From assembly GCA_023480665.1 (NCBI GenBank), contig JAMCWR010000018.1:1-40627 (forward strand): a stretch of DNA of 40,627 bases. The letters are read 5' to 3'. Positions 10,764-20,241 of this stretch are shown piece by piece (position 1 is the stretch's first letter; every line of letters begins with the position of its first letter). The notes under the pieces were generated by a model. That model had not been told where the DNA came from. It made no database searches and was given only the letters and a program-made list of their open reading frames with translations. The DNA comes from Gammaproteobacteria bacterium (GTDB taxonomy: Bacteria > Pseudomonadota > Gammaproteobacteria > UBA9339). Position numbers and translations under genes: made by a program.

Positions 10764-11048
10764 ATGCAAAACATCGATAATGAAAGCAACCAAAAGTTGC
10801 AAGAAAAAATGCGTAAAAGCATCAAAAAACTCGATGCAGAAAAAAAAGATCGGCAAACTATTTTTGCGCAAACCATTTATTTAGGAACTATCGGTATAAT
10901 TTTTATTTTACCAATAATTACTGGCGCTTATTTAGGAGTATGGCTTGATAATAAATTGCATGGCTATTCTGTTTCCTGGACTATTAGCTTAATTTTTTTA
11001 GGTATTATTATCGGAGCTGTCAATATTTATCTATTCATCAGAGAATAA
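10764..11048 (+). CDS. AtpQ/AtpI-like small membrane subunit of N-ATPase
   Basis: A 94-residue protein with a charged N-terminus (to about residue 35) and two membrane segments (about 38-60 and 68-92). The core GAYLGVWLDNKLHGYSVSWT matches the AtpI/gene-1 family (G-x-x-G-x-W-L-D), which in N-ATPase clusters is called AtpQ. Family members are thought to help c-ring assembly or Mg2+ supply. In N-ATPase clusters a second small membrane gene, atpR, normally follows; here atpB starts after only 3 bp, so atpR is absent. Confidence 0.8.
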   Translation: MQNIDNESNQKLQEKMRKSIKKLDAEKKDRQTIFAQTIYLGTIGIIFILPIITGAYLGVWLDNKLHGYSVSWTISLIFLGIIIGAVNIYLFIRE

Positions 11049-11051
11049 TTT

Positions 11052-11744
11052 ATGGAGCCGACAGGAATTATTAAAAATATAGTCTGGAGTTTAGGGCCAT
11101 TGCAAATTGCTGGCAGCGTGGTAATCACTTGGACTATTATTTTCGCTTTGTGCGGTGCGGCAAAGCTCTTCACGCGTAAGCTCTCACTTTCTCCCGGGAA
11201 AATACAAACGCTTATCGAAGGCGTATTTCTAGCAGCAGAAGATACGATACAAGCAATTTTGCCAAATCATGCTCAACTTATATTTCCATTTGTGGCTACG
11301 CTCTGGTTGTTTATCTTAATCACAAATCTTGTGGGGTTACTGCCAGGAATAGACTCTCCCACCTCTGATCTCTCAGTCACCTCAGGATTAGCCATACTAG
11401 TTTTTTTATCTGTGCACTGGTTTGGGATTAAGACTCAAGGATTAAAAAATTATTTACGCCATTATTTTACCCCGAGCCCAATAATGTTTCCATTTCATAT
11501 TATTAGTGAAATATCGCGTACTTTAGCTTTAGCTTTACGCCTTTTTGGTAATATTGTAAGTCTACAGCTTGGTGCTTTTATCGTGTTAATGATCGCTGGC
11601 TTTTTAGTGCCAATTCCCTTATTGATGTTACATATTGTTGAAGCTGTAATCCAAGCTTATATCTTTGGGATGTTAGCACTGATCTACATAGCTAGCGGTA
11701 TTCAATATCATGAACTTAGAATTCAAAAAGAACAAGGAGAATAA
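11052..11744 (+). CDS. atpB: N-ATPase Fo subunit a
   Basis: Membrane stator subunit that forms the ion half-channels. The 230 residues have about five hydrophobic helices. The essential arginine is Arg163 in SRTLALALRLFGNIVS, and the last helix contains EAVIQAYIFGMLALIYI, the family's glutamine/glutamate-lined helix. The protein is shorter than a typical E. coli-type subunit a (271), as is usual in N-ATPases. It is tightly packed between the AtpQ-like gene and atpE (2 bp). Confidence 0.93.
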   Translation: MEPTGIIKNIVWSLGPLQIAGSVVITWTIIFALCGAAKLFTRKLSLSPGKIQTLIEGVFLAAEDTIQAILPNHAQLIFPFVATLWLFILITNLVGLLPGIDSPTSDLSVTSGLAILVFLSVHWFGIKTQGLKNYLRHYFTPSPIMFPFHIISEISRTLALALRLFGNIVSLQLGAFIVLMIAGFLVPIPLLMLHIVEAVIQAYIFGMLALIYIASGIQYHELRIQKEQGE

Positions 11745-11746
11745 TT

Positions 11747-12013
11747 ATGCAAGAAATGACTTGGATTGTTTTAGCTTCAACTGTAATTGTGGCTTTGGGA
11801 ATTGCACTAGGCACAATGCTACCCGCACTGGCAATGGGAAAAGCAATTGGCCATGCACTTGATGCCTTAGCAAGGCAGCCTGAGGCAGAAAAATCAGTAA
11901 TGCGAATTCTATTTATAGGGCTTGCAATGATAGAATCATTAGCTATCTACTGTTTGGTAATAATGTTAGTAATTTTATTTAGAAATCCATTATTAACTTA
12001 TTTGCTCCATTAA
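11747..12013 (+). CDS. atpE: N-ATPase Fo subunit c (rotor ring)
   Basis: An 88-residue two-helix hairpin with the conserved polar loop ARQPEA (42-47). The ion-carrying carboxylate is Glu63 in AMIESLAIY. Aligned to the Ilyobacter-type Na+ ring, Pro26, Glu63, Ser64 and Tyr68 correspond to P28, E65, S66 and Y70. The position of the Na+ ligand Q32 is Met30, and T67 is Leu65. Part of the Na+ site is therefore present and part is missing. Ion specificity cannot be decided from this. A ribosome-binding site, AAGGAGAA, is visible before the start. Confidence 0.93.
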   Translation: MQEMTWIVLASTVIVALGIALGTMLPALAMGKAIGHALDALARQPEAEKSVMRILFIGLAMIESLAIYCLVIMLVILFRNPLLTYLLH

Positions 12014-12029
12014 AAAAACTGAGATTAAT

Positions 12030-12779
12030 ATGCATCTAAATTGGTCAACCTTTATTTTAGAAATAATTAATTTCTTGGTTCTGGTATGGATTTTGCAAAG
12101 AATTTTTTATCTTCCTATAAAAAATGCTATCGAAAATCGCAAAAAAACTATTCAACAATCTTTATCTGATGCCAAGCAAATTCAGCATGAAGCCGAAGAT
12201 CTAAAACTTCAATATCAAAACCGTTTGATTGAGTGGGAAAAAGAAAAAGAGCAAAAAAATGCTTCACTGCAGCAGGAAATCGCCAAAAAGCAATCTGAGG
12301 CATTGGAAGATTTAAAAGCTGAGATCGCTAAAGAAAGAGAAAAAAATAAATTTCAAGATAAACAAAAGCTTGAGGAACGCATTACAAAAATCGAGCAACA
12401 AACCTTTACTAATGCAGCAAAATTTGCTGCAAAACTTTTAACAAAGTTTGCATCACCTCAGCTTGAGGAACAAATAATCCAACTCTTTCTCGAGCAATTG
12501 CCTTTAATTCCAGCAGAAAAAGCCAATCTAATAAAAAATGAAATTGCTAAAGATAATAATAAAACCATCATGGTATCTTCTGCATTTGTCTTATCTAGCA
12601 AGCTGCAAGAAGTTATTACAGCTACTTTGAAAAAACAATTTGCAAGCGATGTAGCAGTAAGCTTTAAAATCGAACCAAAGATTTTGGCTGGCTTGTATTT
12701 AGTAATAGGCTCGATGATTATCCATGCTAATTTACGTGATGAGCTAAAATTCTTTTCTGAGATCCCATTGCATGAGTAA
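12030..12779 (+). CDS. atpF: N-ATPase subunit b, long form
   Basis: A 249-residue peripheral-stalk subunit with one N-terminal membrane helix (about 7-25, [20 protein letters not shown]) and a long, highly charged coiled coil (about 35-140). A C-terminal region of about 100 residues follows, including [21 protein letters not shown]. The cluster has no separate delta gene, and the extended C-terminus plausibly replaces it, as described for N-ATPases. The gene overlaps atpA by 8 bp, suggesting translational coupling. Confidence 0.88.
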   Translation: MHLNWSTFILEIINFLVLVWILQRIFYLPIKNAIENRKKTIQQSLSDAKQIQHEAEDLKLQYQNRLIEWEKEKEQKNASLQQEIAKKQSEALEDLKAEIAKEREKNKFQDKQKLEERITKIEQQTFTNAAKFAAKLLTKFASPQLEEQIIQLFLEQLPLIPAEKANLIKNEIAKDNNKTIMVSSAFVLSSKLQEVITATLKKQFASDVAVSFKIEPKILAGLYLVIGSMIIHANLRDELKFFSEIPLHE

Positions 12780-14214
12780 CAGACTTAACAAAATCGATGA
12801 GTATCATTTTCAGTTGCGTTTCTCTGAGCAAGGAAATGTAGTAGCAGTTGGTGATGGCATTGTCTGGGTCGAAGGATTACCATCAGCAGCAGTCGACGAA
12901 CTGCTTTTTCTTGAAGATGGAAGCAAAGCCATGGTTTCCTATTTAATTGAAAATCTAATTGGCGCCATCTTGCTTGAAGAAACTGACCAGCTAACTTCTG
13001 GGACCTTAGTTTATCATTCTGGGTTATATTTAAGTACTCCAGTTGGGGATGAACTGCTAGGCAGAGTAATCGATCCATTTGGTGTACCTCTTGATGGCAA
13101 ATCCAGCCCAACTTGCGAAAAAAGAAGACTCATCGATGTTAAGTCGCCTCCAATTATCGATCGTGATTTTGTTAATAAGCCACTATATACTGGCAATAAA
13201 ATTTTAGATTGTTTAATTCCTATCGGCAAAGGTCAACGCCAACTTATTATTGGCGATGCAGGCCTTGGTAAAAGCTCAATTGCAATTGATACAGTTATTA
13301 ACCAAAAAGATAAAAATGTACGCTGCATTTATGTATTGATTGGACAAAAAAGGATTAATACTTTAACTACTATTCAAACTTTAACTGCAAGCGGAGCAAT
13401 GGAATACACAACAATAGTTGTTGCCGAAGCAACTAATCTACCTGGATTACAATACCTTGCACCATTTGCCGGTTGTGCAATAGCAGAAGAATGGATGTTT
13501 CTCGGTTATGATACTTTGATAATTTACGACGATCTAACTAAGCATGCAGAATGTTATCGTGAATTATCACTGTTATTACGCCGCCCACCTGGCAGGGAAG
13601 CTTTTCCTGCCGATATTTTTTTCTTGCATTCGCGTTTGCTCGAGCGATCAACTTGCCTCGCTTCTCGACTTGGCGGTGGAAGCATGACTGCTTTGCCAAT
13701 TATTGAAACCAAAGAAGGGGAAATCGCCGCTTATATCCCAACCAATTTGATTTCGATAACTGATGGACAAATCTACTTTGACGCGAAATTATTTGTGGCA
13801 GGTTTTTTCCCCGCAATCGATATTACCAAATCAGTTTCACGAATTGGTGGCAAAGCGCAAACAGAGCAAATCAAGAATGAGTCAGCTAGAATAAAATTAG
13901 ATTATCTGCAGTTTCTTGAACTTGAAGCATTTACTCATTTTGGCACGAAACTTGAAGCTTCAATGCAAAAAAAAATCCAACGCGGCAGAATTTTGCGCGA
14001 ATTATTAAAACAAGATCAATTAGCACCTTTACCAATTGAAGCAGAAATGGCTTGGTTAGTTGCATATAATGATGGATTATTTGATGAAATTAGCCCTGAT
14101 GAAATCTCCCAGCACTTTGCTGCACTTATTCAGCTAGTTCAACAAAACCAGTTGAAGCTAACTGACAGCAGAGAAAAGTGGCACAATATATTCGCTCATG
14201 ACAAAACAATCTAA
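12772..14214 (+). CDS. atpA: N-ATPase F1 subunit alpha
   Basis: Non-catalytic nucleotide-binding subunit, 480 residues. The P-loop reads GDAGLGKSS (161-169) instead of the usual GDRxTGKT, which makes it look like a beta-type loop. Other alpha hallmarks are conserved: [24 protein letters not shown] and the arginine-finger segment [10 protein letters not shown]. The N-terminus lacks the long delta-binding extension of standard alpha subunits, consistent with the absence of delta. The gene overlaps atpF by 8 bp and atpG by 17 bp. Confidence 0.93.
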   Translation: MSNRLNKIDEYHFQLRFSEQGNVVAVGDGIVWVEGLPSAAVDELLFLEDGSKAMVSYLIENLIGAILLEETDQLTSGTLVYHSGLYLSTPVGDELLGRVIDPFGVPLDGKSSPTCEKRRLIDVKSPPIIDRDFVNKPLYTGNKILDCLIPIGKGQRQLIIGDAGLGKSSIAIDTVINQKDKNVRCIYVLIGQKRINTLTTIQTLTASGAMEYTTIVVAEATNLPGLQYLAPFAGCAIAEEWMFLGYDTLIIYDDLTKHAECYRELSLLLRRPPGREAFPADIFFLHSRLLERSTCLASRLGGGSMTALPIIETKEGEIAAYIPTNLISITDGQIYFDAKLFVAGFFPAIDITKSVSRIGGKAQTEQIKNESARIKLDYLQFLELEAFTHFGTKLEASMQKKIQRGRILRELLKQDQLAPLPIEAEMAWLVAYNDGLFDEISPDEISQHFAALIQLVQQNQLKLTDSREKWHNIFAHDKTI

Positions 14215-15034
14215 AATAACCTCACACTTAAACAGCTTACGCAATATTCGCGTTATTATTACAGCGATGAAAAATTTAGCACTGATAGAGACAGCTAAAA
14301 TCTCAAGATTTTTACCTCTGCAAACAAAATTAGTAAGTAATATAGAGAGTGTCGCTACCGATTTTTTTAGTTTTTATCCGCAATACCTAGCTAATATTAA
14401 GCAAGAAAAAACCGCCGTTTATATTTTGCTTGGCTCAGAGCGGGGCTTTTGCGGTGAATTTAATGAAGTACTGTTAAAAACATGGCAGAAAAATCTTAAT
14501 ACCAATACCTCTTCCCCAGCTAAAGCAATCGGAATTGGCACCAAATTAACTGCCAAAATAGGAAACGGCATTAATTTTTTTAAACAGCTCGCGGGTCCAA
14601 GCACAGTTGAAGAAATACCTAGTATTATCTTAACTCTAGTAAAAAATCTGGCAAATATTAATCCAACACGCTGGACCATTATTTGCAATAGTGAGCAAAA
14701 CAACATCTTAACAACACAATTGTTTCGCCCTTTTGCTCAAATTAATTTTAAGCAACAAGCTACTTTTGCTTCTCCTCCCGTCCTAAATCTGCAGCCTGAA
14801 GATTTTTTCACAAAATTATTTGATGAATATCTTTTAGCAGTGCTTTATAAAGTTTTTTATCATTCGTTTTTAATTGAAAACACCCTGCGCTCCCAACATA
14901 TGGATGGCGCATTACAGTGGCTCGATAAATCAGCAGATAAACTAACTCTTGCCATGAATGCTTCGCGGCAGGAAGAAATCACCGAAGGCATTGAAGAAAT
15001 TATGTTAAATGTAGAATTTCTTAGCAAACTTTAA
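14198..15034 (+). CDS. atpG: N-ATPase F1 subunit gamma
   Basis: Central rotor-shaft subunit, 278 residues. The N-terminal helix begins [19 protein letters not shown], matching the family's I-x-x-I-x-x-T-x-x-M-x-x-V pattern. It has [17 protein letters not shown], equivalent to the usual GLCGxxN segment, and a C-terminal long helix with [30 protein letters not shown]. It is the last gene of the operon. About 100 bp of AT-rich sequence separates it from the msh cluster. Confidence 0.9.
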   Translation: MTKQSKITSHLNSLRNIRVIITAMKNLALIETAKISRFLPLQTKLVSNIESVATDFFSFYPQYLANIKQEKTAVYILLGSERGFCGEFNEVLLKTWQKNLNTNTSSPAKAIGIGTKLTAKIGNGINFFKQLAGPSTVEEIPSIILTLVKNLANINPTRWTIICNSEQNNILTTQLFRPFAQINFKQQATFASPPVLNLQPEDFFTKLFDEYLLAVLYKVFYHSFLIENTLRSQHMDGALQWLDKSADKLTLAMNASRQEEITEGIEEIMLNVEFLSKL

Positions 15035-15083
15035 ACTTTGATAAATTATTAAAGTCCCTATTCCCTTTAGATGATATTATCTA

Positions 15084-15089
15084 TATAAT
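15084..15089 (+). promoter_or_regulatory. Candidate -10 box upstream of mshI
   Basis: A perfect TATAAT lies 45 bp before the mshI start in an AT-rich gap. No good -35 hexamer is found at 16-18 bp upstream, so this is a weak prediction. The gap marks the boundary between the atp and msh transcription units. Confidence 0.25.
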
Positions 15090-15133
15090 ATATTTGATAA
15101 TACATTGAGTTAAATAAAAATAAGGAAAGAAAT

Positions 15134-16042
15134 TTGAAAGCATTCTTTTTGCGAGGTGGCTCCAAAGGTTTGTGTTCGATTGAATTTGGCCCGGATGGTC
15201 TGGTTTTTGTGTTTTCTACCTCAAAAATTAAACCACTAATTCAAATCTGTGATTTTTACCCTGTTATTTCTTCTTCGCAACGTGACAAAGTATTAACTAA
15301 TCTGATTACGCAAAATAATCTACAGCGTACTGATTGCAACATAGTGTTACATCCTAACAACTATCGGCTCCTGATGGTAAATGCACCCAATGTTCCGGAA
15401 AATGAGATAAAAAATGCCGTTAAGTGGCAAATAAAGGATATGATCAATTTTTCTTTAGACGACACTGTTATCGATATTTTTACCCCAGAAGAAGTACAAA
15501 AACATGTAAAAAAAATCTATGTGATTGCCGCGCAAAAGAGCTTTCTCGAGGATATTCAACTCGCAGTGCATAATGCTGGATTAAAACCAGTTGCAATAGA
15601 TATACGTGAATTTGCTGCACGCAATATTATTTCGCGTTTAGCGCCTTTAAATGAAACCTCAACATTTATTGGTATTGAACCTGAAAACACCTTAATGCTT
15701 ACTACAAAATATAATAGCATACAATTCGTAAGAAGTATCCCGATCGGATTTAAAATTTGCAAAGCCAATAATAGCTGTACCCCATTAATTACCGAAATGC
15801 AACGTTCCTTACACTATTGCGATTCAGAGCTAAAATTACAACCTCCGAAGCAGTTTTTTATTGCCCCTAACAAGGACGTAGATGAGTTAACCTTACAAAG
15901 CTTCGCTAAGGAATTGGGGAAAGAAGTAAAGTTAATTGATACCAACACGGCAGTTTCATTTACCAAACCATTATCTACTGAACTTCAAAGTTTGTGTTGG
16001 AGTGCCGTTGGCGGTGTGTTACGCAAAATGGAGGACAGTTAA
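15134..16042 (+). CDS. mshI: MSHA biogenesis protein MshI (PilM-like)
   Basis: The actin-like cytoplasmic PilM counterpart of the MSHA pilus inner-membrane platform, 302 residues. The start is a TTG codon preceded by AAGGAAAG, which decides the start. Recognisable features are SIEFGPDGLVFVF near the N-terminus, NAVKWQIKDMINFSLDDTVIDIF (the PilM-type substrate segment) and YVIAAQKSFLEDI. It is the first of nine consecutive msh genes. Its stop overlaps the next start by one base (TAATG). Confidence 0.85.
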   Translation: MKAFFLRGGSKGLCSIEFGPDGLVFVFSTSKIKPLIQICDFYPVISSSQRDKVLTNLITQNNLQRTDCNIVLHPNNYRLLMVNAPNVPENEIKNAVKWQIKDMINFSLDDTVIDIFTPEEVQKHVKKIYVIAAQKSFLEDIQLAVHNAGLKPVAIDIREFAARNIISRLAPLNETSTFIGIEPENTLMLTTKYNSIQFVRSIPIGFKICKANNSCTPLITEMQRSLHYCDSELKLQPPKQFFIAPNKDVDELTLQSFAKELGKEVKLIDTNTAVSFTKPLSTELQSLCWSAVGGVLRKMEDS

Positions 16043-16650
16043 TGGATCAGAATATCAATCTTTTAGCTGAACTATCCACTCCCAAAAGCACCCTATTGTA
16101 TGCTCGATCTATTGTAGCAATCAGCCTTACCTTGCTTTTTATTCTGCTCGCAATTTCTGGAATTAAATGGATTGAACTAAAAAGTGACCAAAGCAAATTA
16201 CAGCCATTGCAAACCAAGAAACAAAATCTGCTTAGCCAGATTGATGTTGTAACAAAAGAATTAAACAGCACAAAGCAAGAAGTCCCAGTTTTGCATAATT
16301 TAATTTCTATTGACCCATCTCAACTTTTGGGATTTTCACGCTATTTAGATGATTTAGCGGAGTTTACTCCAGAAGGTATTTGGCTTGAAGAGTTAACCTT
16401 TGGTCAACCGGCAGATTATATCACCATTAAAGGAACTTCTTTATCTGCTTCACTGGTTCCAACTTTTTTAAAAGCCTTAAATAAATCCGATGACCTGGGT
16501 AAAAAACCATTTACGACCTTACAACTACAAAAAATGGAGAACACTAATTACATTAAGTTTACTTTAAGCACCATAACGGAAACTGCTGCACCGATAGCTA
16601 ATGCTACCGCAACTACTACAACCCCTATTAGTAAAGCAGGAAAACATTAA
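16042..16650 (+). CDS. PilN-like MSHA platform protein (MshI2-type)
   Basis: A 202-residue bitopic protein. I start at MDQNINLLAEL (16042), since this is the conserved PilN-like N-terminus; a longer in-frame ATG upstream overlaps mshI. A short cytoplasmic segment precedes one membrane helix (about 25-47), then a coiled coil (about 50-85) and a ferredoxin-like domain with LAEFTPEGIWLEELTF. PilN proteins bind PilM through the N-terminal NLL motif, seen here as NINLLAEL. The C-terminus is rich in Ala and Thr. Confidence 0.82.
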   Translation: MDQNINLLAELSTPKSTLLYARSIVAISLTLLFILLAISGIKWIELKSDQSKLQPLQTKKQNLLSQIDVVTKELNSTKQEVPVLHNLISIDPSQLLGFSRYLDDLAEFTPEGIWLEELTFGQPADYITIKGTSLSASLVPTFLKALNKSDDLGKKPFTTLQLQKMENTNYIKFTLSTITETAAPIANATATTTTPISKAGKH

Positions 16651-17259
16651 ATGCAATATCATATAACACCATATGCTTCAGCAGTAAACAAGCTGCCTTT
16701 GGCCGCTCGGATAGTAATTTTGCTGCTATTGATGCTCGTAATCTATCTTGTCTGGTACTATACAATTTGGGCAAATTTACAATTAGCATCTGGACAAACT
16801 AATGCTGCAATCACTACTGTAAATTCTGACGTAGATATGTTGCAAAAACAGTTGGACCAATTAAAAGTGACTTTAAAATATAATAAAGAGCACCCAGTTA
16901 TTGCGCCAAAACATGAAATTTCTCCTGAACAAATACAACTAATTTCACCTGGTGATATGCGGCAACTATTGGGAAGCATCCTTACAAATAAACATAGGTT
17001 AGTGCTAATTAAATTTCAAAATCTGCCGATGCATGTAATCGAAGCGCCCCAATCAGGTAGTAAAATATTTGAATATAGAATTGTGTTACAGTTCCAAGGA
17101 GACTTTTTTGCCACCTATAAATATCTGCGTGAAATTGAAAACCTAAAATGGCGCTTATTTTGGGACAAATTTAATTACAAAGTGATCAAATATCCATTGG
17201 CAGAAGTCACTTTGCAAATTCATACCTTAAGTGATCAGGAGGTATGGTTAAATGCTTAA
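16651..17259 (+). CDS. mshJ: MSHA biogenesis protein MshJ (PilO-like)
   Basis: A 202-residue bitopic inner-membrane protein with one N-terminal helix (about 19-40), a coiled coil with VDMLQKQLDQLKVTL, and a periplasmic domain including RIVLQFQGDFFATYKYLREIENLKWRLF cut here as QFQGDFFATYKYLREIE and LKWRLFWD, the PilO/MshJ hallmark. It pairs with the PilN-like protein in the platform. It starts directly after the previous stop and overlaps mshK by 8 bp. Confidence 0.85.
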   Translation: MQYHITPYASAVNKLPLAARIVILLLLMLVIYLVWYYTIWANLQLASGQTNAAITTVNSDVDMLQKQLDQLKVTLKYNKEHPVIAPKHEISPEQIQLISPGDMRQLLGSILTNKHRLVLIKFQNLPMHVIEAPQSGSKIFEYRIVLQFQGDFFATYKYLREIENLKWRLFWDKFNYKVIKYPLAEVTLQIHTLSDQEVWLNA

Positions 17260-17605
17260 ACAACTCTTACCCCTTGCATTGTTTGCTATGATAATTTCGG
17301 TTCAGGCTGTTACGCCACCCAGTAATGCTAAACTACGAGATCCTACTGTGCCTTTTGGCACAACGTCTACAAGAGCCTTAGAAAACAATTTTCAAATTGA
17401 TGGAATTTTTATTGGCCCAAATAACCGTATTGTTTTAATTAATGGCCAACGCTTTTCTGTCGGTGACGTAATTATGGGGGCAAAAATAATTGCAATCAAT
17501 ACCCGTGAAATACGCTTGCAAGATGATACCGGGGAATATACAGTCTTAATGTCAAATGTTAGTGTAAAACACCCAACAACAAGTAAAGTTGAGAGAAACC
17601 CATGA
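17252..17605 (+). CDS. mshK: MSHA biogenesis protein MshK (PilP-like)
   Basis: A 117-residue protein with an N-terminal signal peptide (about 1-19, ending VQA). It has a short LRDPTVPFG linker typical of this family and a C-terminal beta domain: IDGIFIGPNNRIVLINGQ, then VGDVIMGAKI. In MSHA systems it links the MshJ platform to the secretin. A 4-bp ATGA overlap couples it to mshL. Confidence 0.82.
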   Translation: MLKQLLPLALFAMIISVQAVTPPSNAKLRDPTVPFGTTSTRALENNFQIDGIFIGPNNRIVLINGQRFSVGDVIMGAKIIAINTREIRLQDDTGEYTVLMSNVSVKHPTTSKVERNP

Positions 17606-19257
17606 GAGTATTAAAAACTTTTTGCATTGCAACAATTATATTTTTGCTAAATGCCTGCTCTGTAACGCATGAAGGAATAGATGCCGATCAAGAAATTAAA
17701 GACGCTCTTGGCGATAGCATGGCAATAAACCAGCATCAAGCAAGGAAAAATTCTCACTACGTCCCCAGATCAGTACGTAATGCATTGATGCCTTACCAAG
17801 ACCAGGTTGGGAAAGCTACTGGGCAAACAGCAACAGCTGAAGAACCAAAATTTGATATTTCAGTGAACAATGTTCCTGCAAAAGATTTTTTTATGGGGTT
17901 GGTTGATGGAACTAAATATAACATGACAGTCAGCCCACAAGTTTCAGGAAGTATTTCTCTAGAATTAAAAAATGTTACCATTCCTCAAGCTATGGAAGCA
18001 GCCCGCAATACTTATGGTTATGAATATGAAAAAACTTCATACGGATATCAAATTTCGCCAAAACGGTTACAAACGCGCATCTTTACCGTTAATTTTATAG
18101 ATCTCAGCCGTACTGGTAAAACTGCGACCAGCGTTGGTTCTGGCCAAATTACTGACGTAATTGGAACTAGTGGCTCCACCACTTCGACTGTTGCTACTAC
18201 TCCTTCAAGTGGTAGCATTGAAACAAATACAAAATCCAACATGTGGGATGCTTTAAAAACAAACTTAGAAGCTATTGTCGGCAAAGCGGAAGGACGCTCA
18301 GTAGTTATTAACTCTCAGTCAGGAGTTGTAATCGTAAAAGCCTACCCTGATGAATTACGTGGTGTGGCGCAATATCTAGATGATATCCAAGATGTTATGG
18401 GCCGACAGGTAATTCTTGAGGCAAAAATTCTTGAGGTCCAATTAAAAACTAGCTATCAAGCAGGCATTAACTGGAAAATTTTTGGCTTACAACAAGGTAG
18501 TGCAACACCTTTTACTACTGCATCATCAACGGATGTCCCTACATTTACTTCTGCATTTACTCTTAGCATAACTGATGGCAGCCCCTTTAATTCCATCATC
18601 CAATTGCTAAATACCCAAGGCAAAGTAAATGTTTTATCTAGCCCAAGAATTTCTACTTTAAATAATCAAACTGCTGTAATTAAGGTTGGTAATGACAGAT
18701 TTTTTGTCACTAACGTTACTAGCAACATTGCAGCTACAACAACTAACCCGATAACTTCTCAAAATATTACTCTAACTCCATTCTTTTCTGGTATTTCTCT
18801 CGATGTAACCCCACAAATAGATCAAGAAGGTGTAGTGACACTGCACATTCACCCAATCGTTAGCCAAGTAACTCAGGACACACAAAAATTTGTTGTCAAT
18901 GGCCAACCGCAGGATTTACCACTTGCTCAAAGTACAGTAAGAGAATCTGATAGCATTGTTAGCGCAAAAAATGGCCAAATAATTGTAATTGGTGGATTAA
19001 TGGAAAATGGCAGCACAGAAAGCCAAACATCTACCCCTGGATTTGATAGACTTCCTGATCTCAAAGGCTTATTCAAAAATACTAATAATCAAGCGCGTAA
19101 ATTTGAATTAATAATTTTATTAAGACCTATTGTTGTTGATGGAACTCGTACCTGGCAAAAACGCTTACAAGAAGCAGGAGATACTGTAAGGGAAATGCAA
19201 TGTGGAGAGTATCGTTATGAAATCGAAAGGAAAAAACAGGACCAACAGGACCCCTAG
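17602..19257 (+). CDS. mshL: MSHA secretin MshL
   Basis: Outer-membrane secretin through which the pilus exits, 551 residues. The N-terminus is a lipoprotein signal with lipobox LNAC (Cys19). An STN-like domain follows (about 80-150, with NVPAKDFFMGLVDGTKYNM), then an N domain with VVINSQSGVVIVKAYPDEL. The C-terminal secretin core (about 260-530) has VNVLSSPRISTLNNQTAVIKVG and VIGGLMENGSTE. A low-complexity Ser/Thr/Gly linker at about 170-215 is normal for the family. A ribosome-binding site, GAGAGAAACCC, lies within mshK. Confidence 0.93.
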   Translation: MRVLKTFCIATIIFLLNACSVTHEGIDADQEIKDALGDSMAINQHQARKNSHYVPRSVRNALMPYQDQVGKATGQTATAEEPKFDISVNNVPAKDFFMGLVDGTKYNMTVSPQVSGSISLELKNVTIPQAMEAARNTYGYEYEKTSYGYQISPKRLQTRIFTVNFIDLSRTGKTATSVGSGQITDVIGTSGSTTSTVATTPSSGSIETNTKSNMWDALKTNLEAIVGKAEGRSVVINSQSGVVIVKAYPDELRGVAQYLDDIQDVMGRQVILEAKILEVQLKTSYQAGINWKIFGLQQGSATPFTTASSTDVPTFTSAFTLSITDGSPFNSIIQLLNTQGKVNVLSSPRISTLNNQTAVIKVGNDRFFVTNVTSNIAATTTNPITSQNITLTPFFSGISLDVTPQIDQEGVVTLHIHPIVSQVTQDTQKFVVNGQPQDLPLAQSTVRESDSIVSAKNGQIIVIGGLMENGSTESQTSTPGFDRLPDLKGLFKNTNNQARKFELIILLRPIVVDGTRTWQKRLQEAGDTVREMQCGEYRYEIERKKQDQQDP

Positions 19258-19304
19258 TGTTTTGGCTTAAGATGTTTTAGAATAGATTTGGGAGTGTTTA
19301 ATCC

Positions 19305-20240
19305 ATGTACTTACAACATTTTGGATTTAATGAGTTTCCTTTTACTCTAACACCTAACTTACATTATTTTTGTGAATTGGATGCTTATCGAGAAGCATTA
19401 GATTTACTATTGGTTAGTTTGGCAAATGGTGAAGGATTCATAAAAATTACTGGCGAAGTTGGCACAGGGAAAACTTTACTCTGCCGCAAACTCTTAGATA
19501 ATTTGGGCGAAGAATACCTTACTGCTTACATCTCAAACCCAAATCTAGATTACTTTAACTTACAAAAAGCCATCGCAAAAGAACTGGAAATACCATTTGC
19601 AGAAACTACTGACCAATACGGGTTGTTAACAATTCTCAATGAACATTTAATCAAGTTTTGTCATGAAAAAAAACATGTAGTTATAATTATTGATGAAGCT
19701 CATATTCTATCTGACCAAGCGCTTGATGGCTTACGCTTACTCGGCAATCTTGAAACAGAATCTACTAAGTTAATCCAGATTGTTCTCGTTGGGCAACCAG
19801 AACTTGATAAACGCTTAAATAATACTAATATGCGCCAACTAAAACAGCGCATATCTTTTTCTTATAAATTACCCACATTATCTTCGAGCGAGTTAGATAT
19901 TTATTTGTATCACCGCTTAGCCAAAGCAGGTTATGAAAAACCGCATCATACTTTGTTTTCAAAAAAAGGTGTACGAATGATTTTAAAAGCAAGCCGCGGG
20001 GTTCCGCGCTTAGTAAATATACTTTGCCATAAAGCGCTGCTACTTTCTTATGGCCACAACAAAGACAAGGTCAATCCAGCCATGGTAAAAATGGCAATCC
20101 ATGACACAGAGAGCGTCGAAAAAACTCCTCGCGAACGAACTATTAACCTTGTGGAAACTATTGGCTTTATTTGTTTATTAGCTTTACTTGGGGTTGGAAG
20201 TTATTTCATTGGCAGTCAAATAGCATTAAGGTTTTTATAA
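19305..20240 (+). CDS. mshM: MSHA accessory ATPase MshM (ExeA-like)
   Basis: AAA+ ATPase, 311 residues, starting YLQHFGFNEFPFTLTPNLHYF as the family does. Walker A is GEVGTGKTLLCRKLL (about 49-63), Walker B is VVIIIDEAHILSDQALDGLRLL, and sensor/arginine segments include LKQRISFSYKLP. A C-terminal hydrophobic helix (about 284-306) suggests membrane anchoring. A GGAG ribosome-binding site precedes the start, after a 47-bp gap from mshL. ExeA-type proteins act on peptidoglycan and secretin placement. Confidence 0.9.
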   Translation: MYLQHFGFNEFPFTLTPNLHYFCELDAYREALDLLLVSLANGEGFIKITGEVGTGKTLLCRKLLDNLGEEYLTAYISNPNLDYFNLQKAIAKELEIPFAETTDQYGLLTILNEHLIKFCHEKKHVVIIIDEAHILSDQALDGLRLLGNLETESTKLIQIVLVGQPELDKRLNNTNMRQLKQRISFSYKLPTLSSSELDIYLYHRLAKAGYEKPHHTLFSKKGVRMILKASRGVPRLVNILCHKALLLSYGHNKDKVNPAMVKMAIHDTESVEKTPRERTINLVETIGFICLLALLGVGSYFIGSQIALRFL

Positions 20241-20241
20241 T

